In this document: in pieces, positions 39,353 to 52,061 of the stretch | How positions within the stretch are numbered: the first letter of the stretch is position 1 | How the letters are laid out: every line of letters begins with the position of its first letter | Source of the DNA: Cordylochernes scorpioides | Taxonomy: Eukaryota; Arthropoda; Arachnida; Pseudoscorpiones; Chernetidae | Assembly (NCBI GenBank): GCA_030710605.1 | Contig: CP092865.1 | Coordinates: 32,315,359 to 32,379,358 of the forward strand | Length of the DNA stretch: 64,000 nt | Direction: 5' to 3' | The notes under the pieces: generated by a model | What the model was told of the DNA's origin: nothing | Seen by the model: only the letters and a program-made list of their open reading frames with translations | The model's database searches: none | Translations under genes and position numbers: made by a program

Positions 39353-40913
39353 TGAATTGTCCTGAAGTATAATAGGAGATTCTCTAGCGTGAAGTCGGGA
39401 TGGACTGTGTGTTCTGCTCATCTTCTGCTTATCTGTCAACTGTCTGCTGACCGTGAAACATCTGCCCTGGACCTGAGGTTCACCTGATGACCTCGAACAT
39501 CGTGATAGGTTATAGCAAAATGGCTGACACGTTTGGATGGGGAAGAAACATCTAAATTTAGCCGTGAGCCCGTTTTTCTCCTCTAGGTTATTTAAAAGAC
39601 TTACTTCTTATCTTTGGCTGAATTTTATTTTAACTTTTTTTTTCTCTCATTTATTTGTTACGGATTTGAAAGGTTAGACTATTTACAATACATTGAAGAT
39701 TTTAATCATTATTTTAAAATTTTGTTTTGTTTTATTGACTCTGGTAATTTTATCATCATCTGACTTTTCACTTTTGCGCTTAATTTCACCTAGATCCGCA
39801 TAGTGCTCCCAACCTCTCTGAAACATCCAATTCTGTCAGAATTTTGTGTAGTCGCCTTGTAGACTGTATCTCTCGCATTGTACGCCGGATGATATCGTGA
39901 GCGGGTAAGATTGCCGCTCTACACGTGACGTTGTGATAAGATTCAGGATTAGGCCGAGGTGCCCATTGACAACTCATTGTGTCACGTCAGATATTGCTGA
40001 TAGTCTTGTGCTCCGTTTTTGAATCGGCGCTTATTTTTGAAATGTACATATTCATTTTGAGAAGTTAGGACATTAGCCTGTTCTATGAACGGGTCTAGCA
40101 GAATAGCCAGTCCCAAGCATTATTGAAGTTTTACCTTGATAAATCTAAAACTAAAGTATGTGTGTGACTGATTCTATTTTTCACTAATAGATTATGAACT
40201 TTACCTATAATTGTTCACATAATTCTTTTATAATATAAATAATGCCATCTTCCACCCTACACCCTCATTTTTTAGAGAAGAGAGAGAGAGATATTCCTCT
40301 CCTCTCTATTTACTATTTAAAGTACAATTAATCCTAAAAGTAGCAGCACCAGGCTGGATGTAGGCCTGAGAGTAGACTTTAGCTGGAGGATCAAGATGTT
40401 AAGATGATGGTTTCCCGAAATCAAGAAATGCTTATGTATTCAATAGCAGTTAGAGCGGGTGCTTGGTTCAATGGGCAAGGCCTGAGCATAATGTTTTCCA
40501 TCATTAGAACAACACCTTGTTCAGGATACACTCTTGCGGTATTTTGATGGCAGGATTCAAGGTTTCCAGAAGGCAGCGATATGACTTCAAGATTATTGGC
40601 GGAAACGGCAATAGGTTGTCTTCCCAGAGTTCTGGGGAGCAGACGGAGGGATCATGGCCACCAGTCAGGAAGTGAGGCTAGCTAATGATAGATAGCTATA
40701 TAAGGGTGCCATAAATCCCGAAAAACTTTCATTTTTTATGTAACTTGCTTGATGACCCAATATCATGGTATACATTTCAAAGTCAACACATACTATCCAA
40801 CGATGTTCATGAGAGCTGATTTTTCTAAAGAAAAAAGAAAATCATATAGATACAAATTAATATATCTTTCTTCCCAATGCAGCTAATGCCCTAAAGGAAA
40901 CGATTCAAATATA
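39353..40913. other. unassigned region
   Basis: The open frame at 39786-39977 (-) reads QWAPRPNPESYHNVTCRAAI; not recognised. No repeat ends or RNA genes found. Confidence 0.4.
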
Positions 40914-41085
40914 CAGTAGAACTTGGATAATTCGAACTTCTTTAATTCGAAAACCTCTTTAATTCGAATATTTATCTTGGTCCATAGAATTTAAAATAAA
41001 TAAAATTTCCATTTTTAATTCGAATTTTTGGATAATTCGAATTTTTTTATGGTCCCTTGGGGTTCGAATTATCCAAGTTCGACTG
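40914..41085. mobile_element. pogo/Tigger-like MITE, second family
   Basis: TA|CAGTAGAACTTGGATAATTC to GAATTATCCAAGTTCGACTG|TA, 172 bp, with repeated TTAATTCGAA units inside. Confidence 0.88.
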
Positions 41086-41759
41086 TATTACCATTATGCG
41101 GAAATGATGCTTTGAGGCTTTTTTAGAAGAATCTTTGAATAGGCGCTGCTCAGATAGATCATATTATATCTTAAAGAACTCTATTAGCCCATAATCATCA
41201 TTACAAAATAAAACGAAATTTTTCTTTTTGTAGCAAAACCGAGTGAATTCTTTCTATCGATGTCTGTACCATGAGAATGAAGCTCCCAGAAGATTTAATT
41301 TTTCAGTCTTGTGACCCTAGTAATTCATCTTTAGAAAGGCCTGAATATCTAACTGAATCATTAAGATCGCGTTGAGAAAATGGTTTGAGTCCCTCATGAA
41401 AGAAAACTGAGCTACAATTGTGAGGTAAAATGTGTCTCCAGCTACAGAATAACTCCTACCATTCAAACTTGCAGGTGGATGTGGACCTGGCGTTGACGAG
41501 TTATTAGGTACTGGAAGAAAAGCTGAACTAAGGTTTGTAGTGAAACATCGATTGTTCCCTGATCTAAATCATTTAACTCTCTTACATCAGACACTTTGTC
41601 TATATAAATTTATGAACTCTGTTGATTAATATATGTAAATTTGTAAATATTTAATTCTAAGTTCTAATTTGTTTGTTGTTTTTCTTGTTTTCTTTGTAAT
41701 AGGCGCAAATATTTCAATATCGCGCCTGGTTAATTAATAATAATAAAAAAGAACTAAGG
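41086..41759. other. spacer
   Basis: No feature recognised. Confidence 0.4.
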
Positions 41760-42042
41760 TTTGTAGGTAAAAAGGTTCTTTTTATTTTTAGTATATATAT
41801 TTATTATCATTTACAAAGCACGCGATATCCGTCTTGGATATTTGCATGCATACACAAGTTTGGGAGCTTATTTACAGTAATTATTAATATGATTTTAGTT
41901 ATTATAATAGAAATTATTAACATATTTGTCAGTTAGTTAACGATTTAATTACCCTATAATGAATATTAGTGAACATCACATAAGAACAGAAATTTAGAGC
42001 TATTTACAGCATATAACTATATATCAGTTATTACAGCCCAGG

Positions 42043-42866
42043 CTATCTATTACTAAAAAACATTCTACAAAATCTATTAAAATTTATATACATATATCTA
42101 TTATTAACTATTTGATTTAGACAATTTATATTTATTTGATTTTTGACTCTCAAGTCCTCTACAAGTCGACAGTCCGTTAAAATATGTACAGGATTTTCTT
42201 CTTCTGCACCACATGAGCATTTAGGCGAATCCGTCTTTCTGACTTTGTACAAATATGATCTAAAGTTACCGTGTCCAGTAAAAAATTGGACATTGTAAAA
42301 ATTTGGCTTGACATATTTGGGTATTTGGGAATCAGTGAAGAAGGACTTGAAAATGGTATTAGTCTTCTCATAGTATTTCTGCAATTTTTCCCTTATGTAA
42401 TTAGAAATTATATTCCTACTTGAAGAGTCAAATCGGTTGTAATTTATTTCGGTTTTCAACATGTTAGATTCAATATATTCAGTAAGTTTGGGGACTTGTG
42501 CAAGTATATGTGTACAATCCGATGATGTTGTACTGTAAGCCTGTATACAATGTTTTAATATACTATATTAAAGAGAATTAAGTTTGTCTTTAGACTTTTT
42601 GTTTATGAATGGATACCATATTGAATAACCATAAGTAATTGTACTTCGATATAATGTCTTATACAATATCAGTCTTCGTCTAAAGTCCAGACCCCATGCT
42701 TTCTTTGTCAGGCCAAATAGGTATCCACTAGCTCTAGTTACCTTTATGATCATTTCATTAACGTGAAGCGTAAAGTCCAGTTTGCTTCTAACCCGGTGAT
42801 TTTTAATAGTCACTCCTAGAATCTTAAGTTCTTCAACCGGTTTAATTAACTTGCTACCTGAGACTA
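42043..42866 (-). pseudogene. R1-type post-RT region with CCHC zinc finger
   Basis: The frame at 42813-42568 has LGVTIKNHRVRSKLDFTLHV and LYKTLYRSTITYGYSIWYPF, the usual post-RT blocks. After a stop near 42567 and a frame change, 42462-42043 has QFFTGHGNFRSYL and CSCGAEEENPVHILTDC, the C-terminal zinc finger of R1-type LINEs. At least two inactivating lesions. Confidence 0.82.
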
Positions 42867-44170
42867 TTATATCGCTATTGCATTTATATAAATATATAAT
42901 ATTTTTGTTTTTTCATCTGACAATTTTAATTTACGACTTTCACACCACTTATTGATTTTTCTTAATACATTATCTATTGTCTTTCTTAGTTGTTCAGGAG
43001 TTTTATTCCAACATATTAACGCAATATCATCTGCATATCCTATTGTTTCACAATTATCATCCAGATTGTTATTCAGTATCTTATTAATAAGAATATTCCA
43101 TAATGTGGGAGACAGTGGTCCTCCCTGTGGACATCCTTTACTTAGTTTCTTATTAATTTCAGTTGAGGAATATCTAAATCTTATTCTTCTATTATCAAAG
43201 TATGATTGTAGAAGTTTTATCATTGAAGCCTGCACACCATCTTCATCTAATCTTTTCATCAGGGCCGGCCACCATGCATTATCAAACGCTGCACTAATAT
43301 CCACTGCAATTATTGCTGCATATTCTCTTGTTTTATGTTCTAACGCAATTTTTATTATTTCAGTTAGTGCAGTAATAGTAGATTTCGATCTTCTAAAGCC
43401 ATGTTGTCGATCACTTAGTAAATTAAAATCTTCATAATATTTTATTATTCTTTTATTAATTATTTTTTCAAATATTTTAGAAATGTTGGAATTAAGACAT
43501 AAAGGTCTATAATTTTTATAGTTATTAAAATCTGTTTTTCCAGGTTTCGGAATAATTATTGCCTCTGCTCTTTTCCATTCAGCAGGATAGTATTGTATGT
43601 CTAAACATTTTTGAAATAGTTTAACCAATATAGGAGCTATAAATTGTTTAGTGTGCCTTATCATGTTGTTAGAGATGTTGTCTATTCCGGGAGATTTCTT
43701 TGGATTTAATTTGTCAATCAAGTCGTTAACTTCAGTAATCATAACCATCGGTTTTTCTTTATTGAGTAGTTTTAAATTATAATTTCTTATACTTTTATGG
43801 ATGTTTGTATCTTCTTCACATTTATCATCTGGAAATAAGTTATTCAATAATTCCTCACCCTTCTGCAAACTTTCCATATCAGTATTACCCTCCAAAATTT
43901 GCATATTTCTCTTCCGCTTTGATCCACTTTTGATGTTTTTGTACACCTTATATAAGTTTCCATAAGGGTTGTTCGATTTGTTTTCCTCCAGAAAAATTCT
44001 CCATGATGCTTTCCTAGCTTTTTCTATTTCCCGTAAATACTTATTTCGTATGCTTTTATAATATTGTTTAATATGATTAGGGCAATTTTTGTTTCTATAG
44101 TAACAGTTTCTAAGATAATGACAGTGATCCTTTAGAAGCTGTAAATTCGTATTCCACCACTTATTACTAT
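42867..44170 (-). pseudogene. R1-type reverse transcriptase domain
   Basis: The frame is open from the 5' break near 44168 (NKWWNTNLQLLKDHCHYLRN) to 42867. RT motifs in order: KSPGIDNISNNMI, EWKRAEAIIIPKPGK, NYRPLCLNSNISKIFEKII, RQHGFRRSKST, AVDISAAFDNAWW (first catalytic Asp), GCPQGGPLSPTLWNILIN, and GYADDIALI (catalytic Asp pair). DISAAFDNAWWPAL and LSPTLWNILIN are typical of the R1 group. A frameshift near 42885 ends this part. Confidence 0.88.
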
Positions 44171-44180
44171 ATATATATTA

Positions 44181-44718
44181 AAGTATCTTTAAATCTACTC
44201 AACAAAAATAGCAATTAGTAGTGTGGTTTTGTTGATCACGCCGCATTAAACGCCATTAAACGAAATGCTTTTTTTTTTAACCCTTAAACCACAAACGAAG
44301 TTCTTTCTTACATCTTCTACCCACTTTGTGTGAAACCTACGGTTTGTCTTGATCTCAAAGTTTTACTCACCGTGAATTTAGAATTTCCAGACAGGTCAGC
44401 CAGTTTATATATCTATTTTAAAAAAGCTGTTATTATGTCTGTCACTAAGTTATTCTCGATATTTTTGAAAATTAATATAAGAATTTATATTTTATCTTCT
44501 GTAATACATATTTTCAGCGTGATTACATTGTATACAAAATATGAACTAAATCGATGCAGCATGAGTCAAATAAGTGTTGTAAGATTTAAGGGGAAGAAAT
44601 AAATGAAAGCAAAAAATAATAATAATAAATAAAATGTCAAATTTATTTATGTTGTGTGTTAGGTTGTCTGTGTTGTGTGTTTTAGGAAATTTAATAGAAA
44701 TGTTAAATTTATTTGTAA
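44181..44718. other. spacer
   Basis: The open frame at 44330-44602 (+) is not recognised. Confidence 0.4.
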
Positions 44719-45207
44719 CTAGCGGATGTACCCGGCTTCGCCCGGGTTTTACCCGAGTAAAGGTTTGTCTAACGAATCTCTCGATAAAGTGAGCATTTTT
44801 TCCCGGTCCCTTGAAAAATACTCGATAAGTTGAATAAAATCAATATTAATTGGTTCCCTCGGTAATTGGAAGTTAAAGGAATAGTATCTTGCCTTGGAAT
44901 TGTATCATTATTCTTGTACAAATAAATTGCCGTGTCATCCTGAATTTTGTCTTTCCTAATTTTCTACATTACAAAATCATCGTATCATCATGATAATATT
45001 TAGAGCAGATTGTTGAATTATAAAGATAAATTAGAATATTTATCTTGATTATTTTTAGGCGAAAAGTTATTTCAAAAATTTTATTTGCTAGAAACCTTCC
45101 CAGTACTATACTAAATAACTTCCCAAAGTTTCATGGCGTTCCAATGAGTGGTTTGGTCAGGCATAAAGGATACACACACACATACATTCATTGTTTATAT
45201 ATATAGA
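44719..45207 (-). mobile_element. Helitron (family H485)
   Basis: Minus-strand TC at 45207 and hairpin plus CTAG at 44719-44740, A/T flanks intact. Close relatives at 45472-46246 and 50574-51058. Confidence 0.88.
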
Positions 45208-45471
45208 TAATTAAGATCGAGACGATAACATACTTGCTGGTAAAAATGAAAAAATCTGAAGTTCAAAATTAAACATTAAAAAATAACACTTGAAAAGAGC
45301 AGCTCAAAGCGGTGTGAGGTTAGAGTAATGTGTCAAATTGAATTAATACCAATAAGAAACATGATCTGCTAAATATATGTATAAATCATATTTATTTTCC
45401 ATATTTTAAAATATACGCTTAAAACATGATGAAGCAATATTATTGTAATCATTTCTGAATATATTTATATA

Positions 45472-46246
45472 CTAGCGGATGTACCCGGCTTCGCCCGGGT
45501 TAAACCCGAGTAAAGGTTTGTCTAACGAACATTTGTTAAAACAATTCTCTATAAACATTATAAAAAAAAATAATAGATATATTTTGATAATTTGAAACTC
45601 GTAAATTTGAATCTCTCGATAAAGTGAACATTTTTTCCCGGTCCCTTGAAAAATACTCGATAAGTTGAATAAAATCAATATTAATTGGTTCCCTCGGTAA
45701 TTGGAAGTTAAAGGAATAGTATCCTTCCTTGGAATTGTATCATTATTCTGTCTCAAATAAATTGCCGTGTCATCCTGAATTTTGTCTTTCCTAATTTTCT
45801 ACATCACAAAATCATCATTTTATCTAGTGAACATTTTTTCCCGGTCCCTTGAAAAATACTCGATAAGTTGAATAAAATCAATATTAATTGGTTCCCTCGG
45901 TAATTGGAAGTTAAAGGAATAGTATCTTGCCTTGGAATTGTATCATTATTCTTGTCTCAAATAAATTGCCGTGTCATCCTGAATTTTGTCTTTCCTAATA
46001 TTCTACATTATAAAATCATCGTATCATCATGATAATATTTAGAGCAGATTGTTGAATTATAACAGATAAATTGATATATTTATCTTGATTATTTTTAGGC
46101 GAAAAGTTATTTCAAAAATTTTATTTGCTAGAAACCTTCCCAGTACTATACCAAATAACTTCCCAAAGTTTCATGGCGTTCCAATGAGTGGTTTGGTCAG
46201 GCATAAAGGACACACACACATACATTCATTTATATATATATATAGA
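45472..46246 (-). mobile_element. Helitron (family H485) with internal duplication
   Basis: Same family. The stretch of about 100 bp with TTTTTTCCCGGTCCCTTG at 45620-45722 recurs at 45826-45924. Its 5' end abuts a mariner. Confidence 0.82.
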
Positions 46247-47549
46247 CATGGTAGGATCAAAAAGTTCCCGAACTTTTTTTAAAATTAATTATTTATTTAT
46301 AGTATAGTAATTTAAACATCAATTTTTTCAAAATAGGAGCCTTGGTTATCTACACATTTTTTTCCAGCATGAAAAAAAGCTGTTGAAATTCTAGTTCAAA
46401 GTCAAATTTTCTAAGCTTGTTTAGCTCCACCGTCGCATTTTCAATTACTTCTGATGACGATGAAAAGCGCCTCCCTTTTAACGTCATTTTAAGTTTTCGA
46501 AAGAAGAAGAAATCACATGGGGCGATATCAGGAGAGTAAGGAGGATGCGGCAAGACAGATATAGAGTGTTTGGCTAAATAGTCTTGAACAATAATGGCTC
46601 TATGAACAGCGGCATTATCATGTAGCAATTTCCACTGTTTTGATTTAAAGAGTTGGTTTCTTTTTCTTCCTATCGCATCACGAAGGCGCACAAGTATTTC
46701 TTTGTATGCCTGTTTATTAATAGTAACCCCCTCTTTAATAAATTCTTAATAGACAAGTCCTTGATAATCGAAAAAATACTACAAGCATTACTTTTCCTTT
46801 GGACTTGTCAAGACGAACTTTCTTCTTCCTAGGAAAACTTGGTGTGTGCCATTCGAGTGATTGTTTTTTGGTTTGTGGATCAAAAAGAAATCATCATGTT
46901 TCATCACAAGTTATTATTGTTTTTAAAAAATCAGAACCATTATTTTCTGTTTCAATTAAATCTTTGAAAATTGATAATCTGGTTTCTCTTTGTTGACCTT
47001 TAAATTTTGTGGGACAAAATAGCCATAAAGTTTTTCATGTTTAAATGTTCACCAATAATTTTTTAGCAACTACCATACGAAATTACAAGTATTTCTGATA
47101 TATTATCTATAATAATATTTCTATCAGCAACAATTAAATCACGTACCTGTTGATGTTTATGGCCGACCTGACCTTGAATCATCTGCGATGCTCTTACGGC
47201 CATCTTTAAAACGTTTATACCAGTAATAAACTTGCGTTCGTGACAATTTTTCGTCTTCATAAGCTTCATTCATTGATGCTAATGTCTCTGTAAAATATTT
47301 TTTAATTTTACACAAAATTTAATATTTTCCCTTTGCTCAAATAATGACATTGCAGAAATCGACGCGAGCTAAATACTTTCAACAAAAATATGCCTAAAAT
47401 GAAAACTACGCATGCGCATTTACTGGCGTTGCTAAATTAAATTATAGTTTAGGCTTTGTTCTTTACAGTAAAATTGATATTACATTTTTCAAAAGTTGTT
47501 TTATATTTTATTTTTTCAAAGTTCGAGAACTTTATGATCCTACCGTGCA
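46245..47549 (-). mobile_element. mariner transposon, full length, inactive
   Basis: Inverted ends GGTAGGATCAAAAAGTTC (left) and GAACTTTATGATCCTACC (right), with probable TA flanks at 46243-46244 and 47550-47551. About 1.3 kb. It landed at the TA-rich 5' end of a Helitron. Confidence 0.82.
46350..47269 (-). pseudogene. mariner transposase, broken
   Basis: The C-terminal frame (46691-46350) has LLHDNAAVHRA and SPDIAPCDFFFF, with 34 residues between the catalytic Asp residues. Upstream, an in-frame stop lies just before EFIKEGVTINKQAYKEILV. The N-terminal part (47269-47063) reads VRDLIVADRNIIIDNISEIL, and is shifted relative to a YYWYKRFKDGR-like helix-turn-helix block. Multiple lesions. Confidence 0.82.
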
Positions 47550-47551
47550 TA

Positions 47552-49322
47552 TCGACTTTTATATAAAGAGAAGAATCATTATAGAAAGTTTACGTACATT
47601 TGGAAATGTCTAAAAATCAATATGGAAATAGACGCAAATATATGTATGTAGTACCGATCATGAACTAAGTGAATATTCTTGGTCTCCATCCAAAAATTCA
47701 GAAAAAAAAAGCAACCAGTCTAAGTTTATGAGGCTTAGACGCACCAATTTCGGAGTAGCATTTCGTATCAAACACGGCAGAAAATCAATGTGATCAATGT
47801 GGGTTCAATAATTGGCGGAAGTAGCGTTCGATTGGCATTTGTTCTTCTGCCTGCAATTTCTTATTTATTGGGGGGCTCAGGTCTCTGTTACAATAGGGTT
47901 TGGATCAAAACTTGTTCGGTACTGGAGGGTCTACATCTGATCGGTTTCAGGTACTGGAGAACCTACATCTGACTGTTGACCGAAGGTCACAAAGCAGCTC
48001 TACTGAAGGAAGAAGATACGAGGAGAAACTACAGTATCCGCCACTAAGCACTACCTCAGCACTTGAGAGTACTGACGGAGGAAGTAGGTTTAATCAGCAC
48101 GATAATTTCACTTTGTGGCGAAACCTCCTTATCTTCCCGCTTACAGCCAGTACCTCGAGTTTTATGCTCTCTTAGAATCTCCCTCTCTCTAATGAGCTGA
48201 GTTTCTCTACTGCTATGCAATCTTAACATTTCTCTTAATTCTTTATAGTGAGCCTTGTCTGTGCTTCTGCACTTCTATCTAAGCATTTCTCTCCCGGCTA
48301 TTGAGCAGTCGGTGCGTTTCTCCACTTTATTATTTATATATCTCACAATTCTCACTCTATCGAACCGTATGTGTGTTTTTCCACTTCTATCCTCTCTTAA
48401 AAATGCTCTCAGTTCTCTCTCTATGGACAAGCACATGAAGGGCCTTCACTGAAGCGATCACTGTCAAATCAAGTAAAGACGTTGCACACCCTTCTCTGCA
48501 GAACAATAGAACTGGGCAGCATAAGATCTGCCTCCTCTACAAGAAATTCATCACCCTTCGTCCGCATGGCCTTCCAGATGGTTGTCAACATGACCTGTGG
48601 ACTGTGGTGTCGTTCCTGGAAGCACCGGACGGATTCTCCTCTCGGAATCTTCTGAAAGTTCAAGTCGCTGACTGTCCTGGGCTGACGGGAACACCGTCAC
48701 CTCTCAGGCCACCCACCATATGGGGCTTGTTTAGCTAGCCATCGTGAAGTTTTTCCCTTCACCGGATGCCTGTCATTGGTGGGTAGATCCCGCGCGACCA
48801 GCAGCCTGGTCCTGGGATCCATCCTGCACCACCTCCACGGCTACGTTTCACCAGCGATAACCATCTGCCGAATGCAGGCGCGACTGACCGCTTTGTGCGG
48901 GGAACGAGTCGAGTGTCGTGGCTTCTCAGAGAAATCCTGGCGCTACCAGTCTCCTAGGATGACTTCGGCTTGCTGAACAATCCGGTCCAGCTTCGACACG
49001 TCTACCTAAAGGGAGTGCAGATCTCACTACGCGAAGCCGGCTTTTCTTAGCTAGTCTGCAGCCAGGCACGGCTGATCCCGCAGGCTTATGACATCTAGCT
49101 CTCTCCGAAGGGGAGGAGACTGCTGAGGCTCTGAGAGGCTACATCCAATCCAAGAACTTGAAGTGTACTCTGTGTAATAGTGAATTTAGCCAGAAATTTC
49201 CACACTACACGTTTTACTCTCCGGCTTTGGATGAGAGAATAATTTCCCTTCCGGAATAGTATTTGTATTTAAAAAAAACCAACAATTTCTAATACATACG
49301 CACTCAGGGGGGTCCGGATCAT
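47552..49322. other. unassigned region, locally GC-richer
   Basis: 48440-49140 is less AT-rich than its surroundings. The minus frame at 48663-48469 (KIPRGESVRCFQERHHSPQV) and the plus frame at 48776-48976 may be an old LINE, but no motif is convincing. A Helitron-like end (CATTCGGCTAG) lies at about 49320. Confidence 0.35.
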
Positions 49323-49394
49323 TCGGCTAGTTATTTATAAATACACAGCAATATTCAGAGAGAGAGGAAGTGATAATAAATTACATTAATGGAT

Positions 49395-50345
49395 TTACAT
49401 TCGTGCAAACCGATACCTACATATATGATCTCCCTAAAATACATAAACCAGGTGTCCCCATGGTCTTCCTAAAATACATAAACCAGGTGTCCTCATGGTC
49501 TTCATAAAATACATAAACCAGGTGTCCCCATGGTCTTCCTAAAATACATAAACCAGGTGTCCTCATGGTCTTCCTAAAATACATAAACCAGGTATCCCCA
49601 TGGTCTTCCTAAAATACATAAACCAGGTGTCCCCATGGTCTTCCTAAAATACATAAACCAGGTATCCCCATGGTCTTCCTAAAATACATAAACCAGGTGT
49701 CCTCATGGTCTTCCTAAAATACATAAACCAGGTGTCCCCATGGTCTTCCTAAAATACATAAACCAGGTGTCCTCATGGTCTTCCTAAAATACATAAACCA
49801 GGTATCCCCATAAGACTCATTGTAGCCTTCTACCATTCCTCAACGGCGCCTCTTTCGAGGTTCATCTCAGCCTTTCTCAAGCCCTTGATCAAGCAGAAAA
49901 ACTCCTCATTCTCCATTTCCACCATCACCACCTTCTTGTATGAAATAAAAGAAATACTCAAGTCCCCCAAGTCCAACTGACCAACAAGACATGGTCTTGT
50001 TCGACCTAGCATCTCATTTCCCCAGTCAGTTCATACTAAGCAGCTTTGAAGAGTTATTTAAGAGAAAATCAAATCGATCAAATCGCGTCGCGCAGTAAAT
50101 ATCTCAACTAATATCACTTTGTCTCAAAGTAAACTCTCATATTCTCTTATATGATAAGAAGCCTTATAAATAGATGAAAGAATATCCAATGGGGAGCTCT
50201 CTGTAAGATCAAATATGTAGATGAGACCGGTAGACATATAAACATAAGAATATCGGAACATAAACAATATATAGACAATAGTAGAGTAATTCTTCCTGGA
50301 ATGAACTTATACGATAATAACAAGGCGAAGGAAGACGAGTATCTT
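49395..50345 (+). pseudogene. Penelope-like RT and GIY-YIG fragments
   Basis: The frame before the repeat array gives DTYIYDLPKIHKPGVPM. After it comes IPIRLIVAFYHSSTAPLSRF, then ISAFLKPLIK and FLYEIKEILKSPKSN-stop. These match the YGLPKIHK and LRPIVS...LS.FL...L.P blocks of PLE reverse transcriptases. One base later MVLFDLASHFPSQFILSSF resembles the catalytic SFDVVSLFT block. At about 50190-50310, CKIKYVDETGRHINIRISEH matches the GIY-YIG signature (normally YVGETGR). Inactive. Confidence 0.8.
49430..49812 (+). repeat. 35-bp minisatellite grown inside a PLE RT
   Basis: About eleven units of CCTAAAATACATAAACCAGG plus TGTCCCCATGGTCTT. Each unit encodes PKIHKPG from the RT followed by filler. 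35 is not a multiple of three, so each unit changes the frame. Units differ mainly by C/T changes (TGTCCCC, TGTCCTC, TATCCCC). Confidence 0.95.
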
Positions 50346-50520
50346 TATTGGTGCATAAGAGCGAGCTTTCGGACAAAAGCCCTTCGACTGGCAAGATATA
50401 ACGACACTACGGGACATAGTGTCGTTATATCTTGCCAGTCGAAAGGCTTTTGCCCGAAAGCTCGCTCTTATGCACCAATAAAGATGCTCGTCTTCCTTCG
50501 CCTTGTTATTATCGTATAAA
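50307..50520. repeat. palindrome at the 3' end of the PLE
   Basis: Arms 50307-50408 and 50419-50520 share AGAGCGAGCTTTCGG and GGCAAGATATAACGACACT and their inverses. A GGC-TTTT-GCC hairpin followed by GAAAGCTC resembles the 3' half of the hammerhead-like motif in other PLE ends. Confidence 0.85.
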
Positions 50521-50573
50521 TATATAGACAGTCAGACATTAGTGTATCAGCATATTATAGCGTGATTTATTTA

Positions 50574-51058
50574 TCTATATATATAAAAATGAATGTATGT
50601 GTGTGTGTCCTTTATGCCTGACCAAACCACTCATTGGAACACCATGAAACTTTGGGAAGTTATTTAGTATAGTACTGGGAAGGTTTCTAGCAAATAAAAT
50701 TTTAGAAATAACTTTTCGCCTAAAAATAATCAAGATAAATATTCTAATTTATCTGTTATAATTCAACAATCTGCTCTAAATATTATCATGATTACGATGA
50801 TTTTGTAATGTAGAAAATTAGGAAAGACAAAATTCAGGATGACACGGCAATTTATTTGAGACAAGAATAATGATACAATTCCAAGGCAAGATACTATTCC
50901 TTTAACTTCCAATTACCGAGGGAACCAATTAATATTGATTTTATTCAACTTATCGAGTATTTTTCAAGGGACCGGGAAAAATGTTCACTTTATCGAGAGA
51001 TTCGTTAGACAAACCTTTACTCGGGTAAAACCCGGGCGAAGCCGGGTACATCCGCTAG
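50574..51058 (+). mobile_element. Helitron (family H485), complete
   Basis: A|TCTATATATATAAAAATGAA to ACCCGGGCGAAGCCGGGT, ACATCCG, CTAG|T. 485 bp, the cleanest copy of the family. Confidence 0.92.
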
Positions 51059-51828
51059 TTATTTACATAATTTTCTGTTTATATTTAATTATATTTACAT
51101 AGTTTGGCTTGAATTGTGTCATTGCTCTATAAATTTACGTAGCTACAATTTTAGACCGTTGTTACAGAGAATAAAGTTATTTTTACTTACCTCTCCTCAT
51201 GAATACTTTTCAACGCGACAAGTGGTAGAGAAGCCGGATACCCTTATGGATACCTCTATAAGAAGAGGCCTTCTCTTACAAGGCCTGGAGCCACTTTCTC
51301 TGTCTCTCTACGAAAAGAATAATTCGATCAATAGAAATTACAGAATCAGGTAGAAGAAACAGACCACTATTTTTCCTTACCAGAACCAAAAACCCATTTC
51401 TCTAACATCCCAAATAAAAAACAGAGTCAATAATATCAGGAAAATACAATAGTATCAAGAGGTGACTGAAACTACCGGAAATTTACAATATAGTTTTTCC
51501 TGAGCCCACCCCAAAGCCTCCAAATAGAGAAATCCATCTGAAGATCTACAGTAAAAACCACAAGGCATATTTTTCATTACATTAACTACGGTTTATTCAG
51601 TATCCCCTTCTTCCATAACCCAGAGTCGTTTCTATATTTTATGCTTTTATTTAATATGTTTTTGTTTAATTGCCGCATTTATATTTATGAAATATATATG
51701 AAAATTTATGTTCTTCCACATTTGTATGAAATTATGTAAAATAACATCTGGTTATATTATAACTCGTGTCCTATTGGTGATTTATTGTCTCATGTTTTCT
51801 CCTGTAGGAGGGCTTTCGTGTCTAAACA
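51059..51828. other. spacer
   Basis: No feature recognised. Short frames at 51114-51353 (+) are unassigned. Confidence 0.4.
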
Positions 51829-52061
51829 GGGAGCCTATCAATGACAAGATTTTATTTTCGAATACCTTTCCTTTAAGGCGTGATATTCTAAGCAAGTTTC
51901 CTCAAAACTGGGATTTCCCATAGCATGTACCCCATCACAGCTTTGTCCTTGCCAATATAAATTTTTGTTGCTGTAAACTCGCTGAGGAGGATGGCTGTTT
52001 GAAACCTTTGTAGATAGTAGACGGTTGTTGACAGTTTGATCCTCCAGGTGGCGTGATATAT
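51829..52061. repeat. 235-bp repeat, copy 1
   Basis: Closely similar to 52709-52945. In both, the plus strand keeps REPINDKI..F.NT then PLRRDILSKF..NW.F-stop. The minus strand keeps TWRIKLSTTVY.LQRFQTAI then LLSEFT. The protein is not recognised, and I cannot tell which strand is coding. Confidence 0.6.

Larger units (their letters stand above)
41760..44180 (-). mobile_element. R1-clade LINE, 5'-truncated
   Basis: The minus-strand element covers the linker before the RT, the RT, the C-terminal zinc finger and a 3' region. ORF1 and the endonuclease are missing. The 5' break lies in a TA microsatellite near 44170. Confidence 0.85.
49395..50520 (+). mobile_element. Penelope-like element, internally deleted, with 3' foldback
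   Basis: In order: an RT start (YDLPKIHKPG), a 35-bp minisatellite, more RT, a shifted RT piece with a FDLASHFPS block, a GIY-YIG endonuclease piece, then a palindrome with tiny centre. RT plus C-terminal GIY-YIG defines Penelope-like elements. Most of the RT palm is deleted. Confidence 0.82.

Noticed and set aside
42952-43437. 161-residue plus-strand open frame
   Set aside because: Antisense shadow of the R1 reverse transcriptase core.
49430-49812. CRISPR-like repeats
   Set aside because: Units are directly adjacent with no spacers, and the unit is part of an RT gene.
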